Shown: one piece after another, positions 5,423 through 6,265 of the stretch
How the letters are laid out: every line of letters begins with the position of its first letter
Numbering within the stretch: position 1 is the stretch's first letter
Assembly (NCBI GenBank): GCA_946040935.1
Contig: CAMGCN010000067.1
Span: forward strand, 1 to 6,265
Direction of reading: 5' to 3'
Length of the DNA stretch: 6,265 nucleotides
From: an uncultured Clostridia bacterium
GTDB taxonomy: Bacteria > Bacillota > Clostridia > Oscillospirales > CAG-272
The notes under the pieces: model-generated
Seen by the model: only the letters and a program-made list of their open reading frames with translations
Told to the model about the DNA's origin: nothing
Databases searched by the model: none
Translations under genes and position numbers: made by a program

Positions 5423-6265
5423 ACAACGGTCCGGAAACCACCGAGCTTATAACGATAGAAGGTATAGTCGAAAACGTCATATACAAGAACGAACAGAACG
5501 GTTATTGCGTTCTTGATCTTGCAATAGACGAATCGGAATTTGTCACCCTCTCGGGCATTATGCCCTATACAAGCGAGGGTGAAACCCTGCGCGCTATGGG
5601 AAAATGGGAAATACACCCCCTTTACGGCAGGCAGTTCAAAGTGGAATACTATGAAAAAAAGCTTCCGACTGCCGAATCCTCAATGCTGAAGTACCTTTCC
5701 TCACGAACGATAAAAGGGATAGGTCCCGTTACTGCGAGAAGAATAGTAGAAAAATACGGCGCGGACTCCTTCGATGTTATAGAAAATCACCCCGACTGGC
5801 TGTCAGAGCTTCCGGGGATTTCCCTCGGAAGGGCGGAAGAAATATCAAACGATTTCAAACGTCAGTTCGGCATGAGAAACGTAGTTACATTTTTCGGCGA
5901 GTTTACCGGCCCGTCGACGGCGGTAAAAATCTACAAACGCTACGGCTCGGCCGCCATAGATTTAATAAAGCAAAATCCCTACCGCCTGTGCGAGGATATT
6001 AACGGAATAGGCTTTGAGAAAGCCGACAGAATAGCAAAAACGCTCGGCATGCCGCAAAACAGTCCCGAGAGAATAAAAGCCGGAATAATACACACGATGA
6101 AGCACAACGCCGTATCAAACGGGCATGTATATCTTCCGCGCGATAAAATGCTCGCTGTGGCGGGCGAGCTTCTCGATGTTTCCGAAGAGGAAAGCAGGAG
6201 CGCGTGCGACTCTCTTATAGAGGAAGAAAAGCTGAAAGAGGTGCGTATTTCGGGCAGGAAATGTC
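5419..6265 (+). CDS. recD2: RecD2-type ATP-dependent DNA helicase, N-terminal part (3' end outside window)
   Basis: The first 282 codons of a RecD2/TraA-like superfamily 1B, 5'-3' DNA helicase. Residues about 10-83 form the N-terminal OB-like domain, with the typical IEGIVENVIYKNEQNGY opening and HPLYGRQFKVEYYEKKLP. Residues about 93-212 carry helix-hairpin-helix motifs: IKGIGPVTARRIVEKYG (98-114), LPGISLGRAEEI (131-142) and QNPYRLCEDINGIGFEKADRIA (185-206). The part from SPERIKAG to NGHVYLPRDKM (215-244) is the usual bridge to the helicase core. The family is usually about 720-750 residues, so the Walker motifs and motor domains lie beyond the edge. In bacteria without RecBC, RecD2 acts in DNA repair and replication-fork maintenance. 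The start overlaps the upstream stop; the nearest GAGGT is about 18 nt away, too far to serve well. Confidence 0.95.
   Translation, partial: MNNGPETTELITIEGIVENVIYKNEQNGYCVLDLAIDESEFVTLSGIMPYTSEGETLRAMGKWEIHPLYGRQFKVEYYEKKLPTAESSMLKYLSSRTIKGIGPVTARRIVEKYGADSFDVIENHPDWLSELPGISLGRAEEISNDFKRQFGMRNVVTFFGEFTGPSTAVKIYKRYGSAAIDLIKQNPYRLCEDINGIGFEKADRIAKTLGMPQNSPERIKAGIIHTMKHNAVSNGHVYLPRDKMLAVAGELLDVSEEESRSACDSLIEEEKLKEVRISGRKC

Noticed and set aside
5251..5616. Minus-strand 121-codon frame across the metK-recD2 spacer
   Set aside because: It crosses the small ORF and the start of recD2, whose N-terminal domain is recognisable; no binding site or family resemblance was seen for the antisense peptide.
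1..6265. CRISPR array, transposon ends, tRNA or phage genes
   Set aside because: No regularly spaced repeats, terminal inverted repeats, tRNA cloverleaf or phage-type proteins were seen on either strand.

Overview
The window looks like a chromosomal segment of a Gram-positive anaerobe of class Clostridia, probably an Oscillospirales/Ruminococcaceae-type gut bacterium. The evidence is a class I SAM riboswitch ahead of metK, AGGAGG-like ribosome binding sites, sigma-A promoters, a RecD2-type helicase, and a very large secreted protein ending in a dockerin-like repeat. The taxonomic placement is an inference from gene content.

Minus strand, 3676 down to the left edge: one uninterrupted coding region of at least 1225 codons, cut by the window edge. 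It encodes a secreted multidomain protein: signal peptide, DUF4874-like and DUF4832-like region (glycoside-hydrolase-like barrel plus beta-sandwich), an uncharacterised beta-rich stretch, an InlB/Listeria-Bacteroides-like repeat, a BspA-type leucine-rich repeat, three CxxC modules about 40 residues apart, and the start of a type I dockerin. It has a good extended -10 promoter in the intergenic region.

3677-4064: divergent regulatory region of 388 bases without a gene. It holds the leftward promoter of the surface protein, an A/T-rich stretch with small dyads, the rightward metK promoter, a SAM-I riboswitch aptamer, an antiterminator hairpin, and an intrinsic terminator. The metK gene is therefore predicted to be switched off by its own product, S-adenosylmethionine.

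Plus strand, 4065 to the right edge: metK (391 aa, complete), a previously easy-to-miss 38-codon ORF with a strong ribosome binding site, and the first 282 codons of recD2, whose ATG overlaps the stop of the small ORF. The last two appear translationally coupled. No convincing terminator separates metK from them, so some read-through from the riboswitch-controlled promoter is possible.

No RNA genes other than the riboswitch, and no insertion sequence, CRISPR array or phage signature, were seen. I do not see an obviously new defence or mobile system. The points most worth checking are the riboswitch's weakened P1 and its overlapping promoters, the coupled microprotein upstream of recD2, and the modular dockerin-bearing protein.
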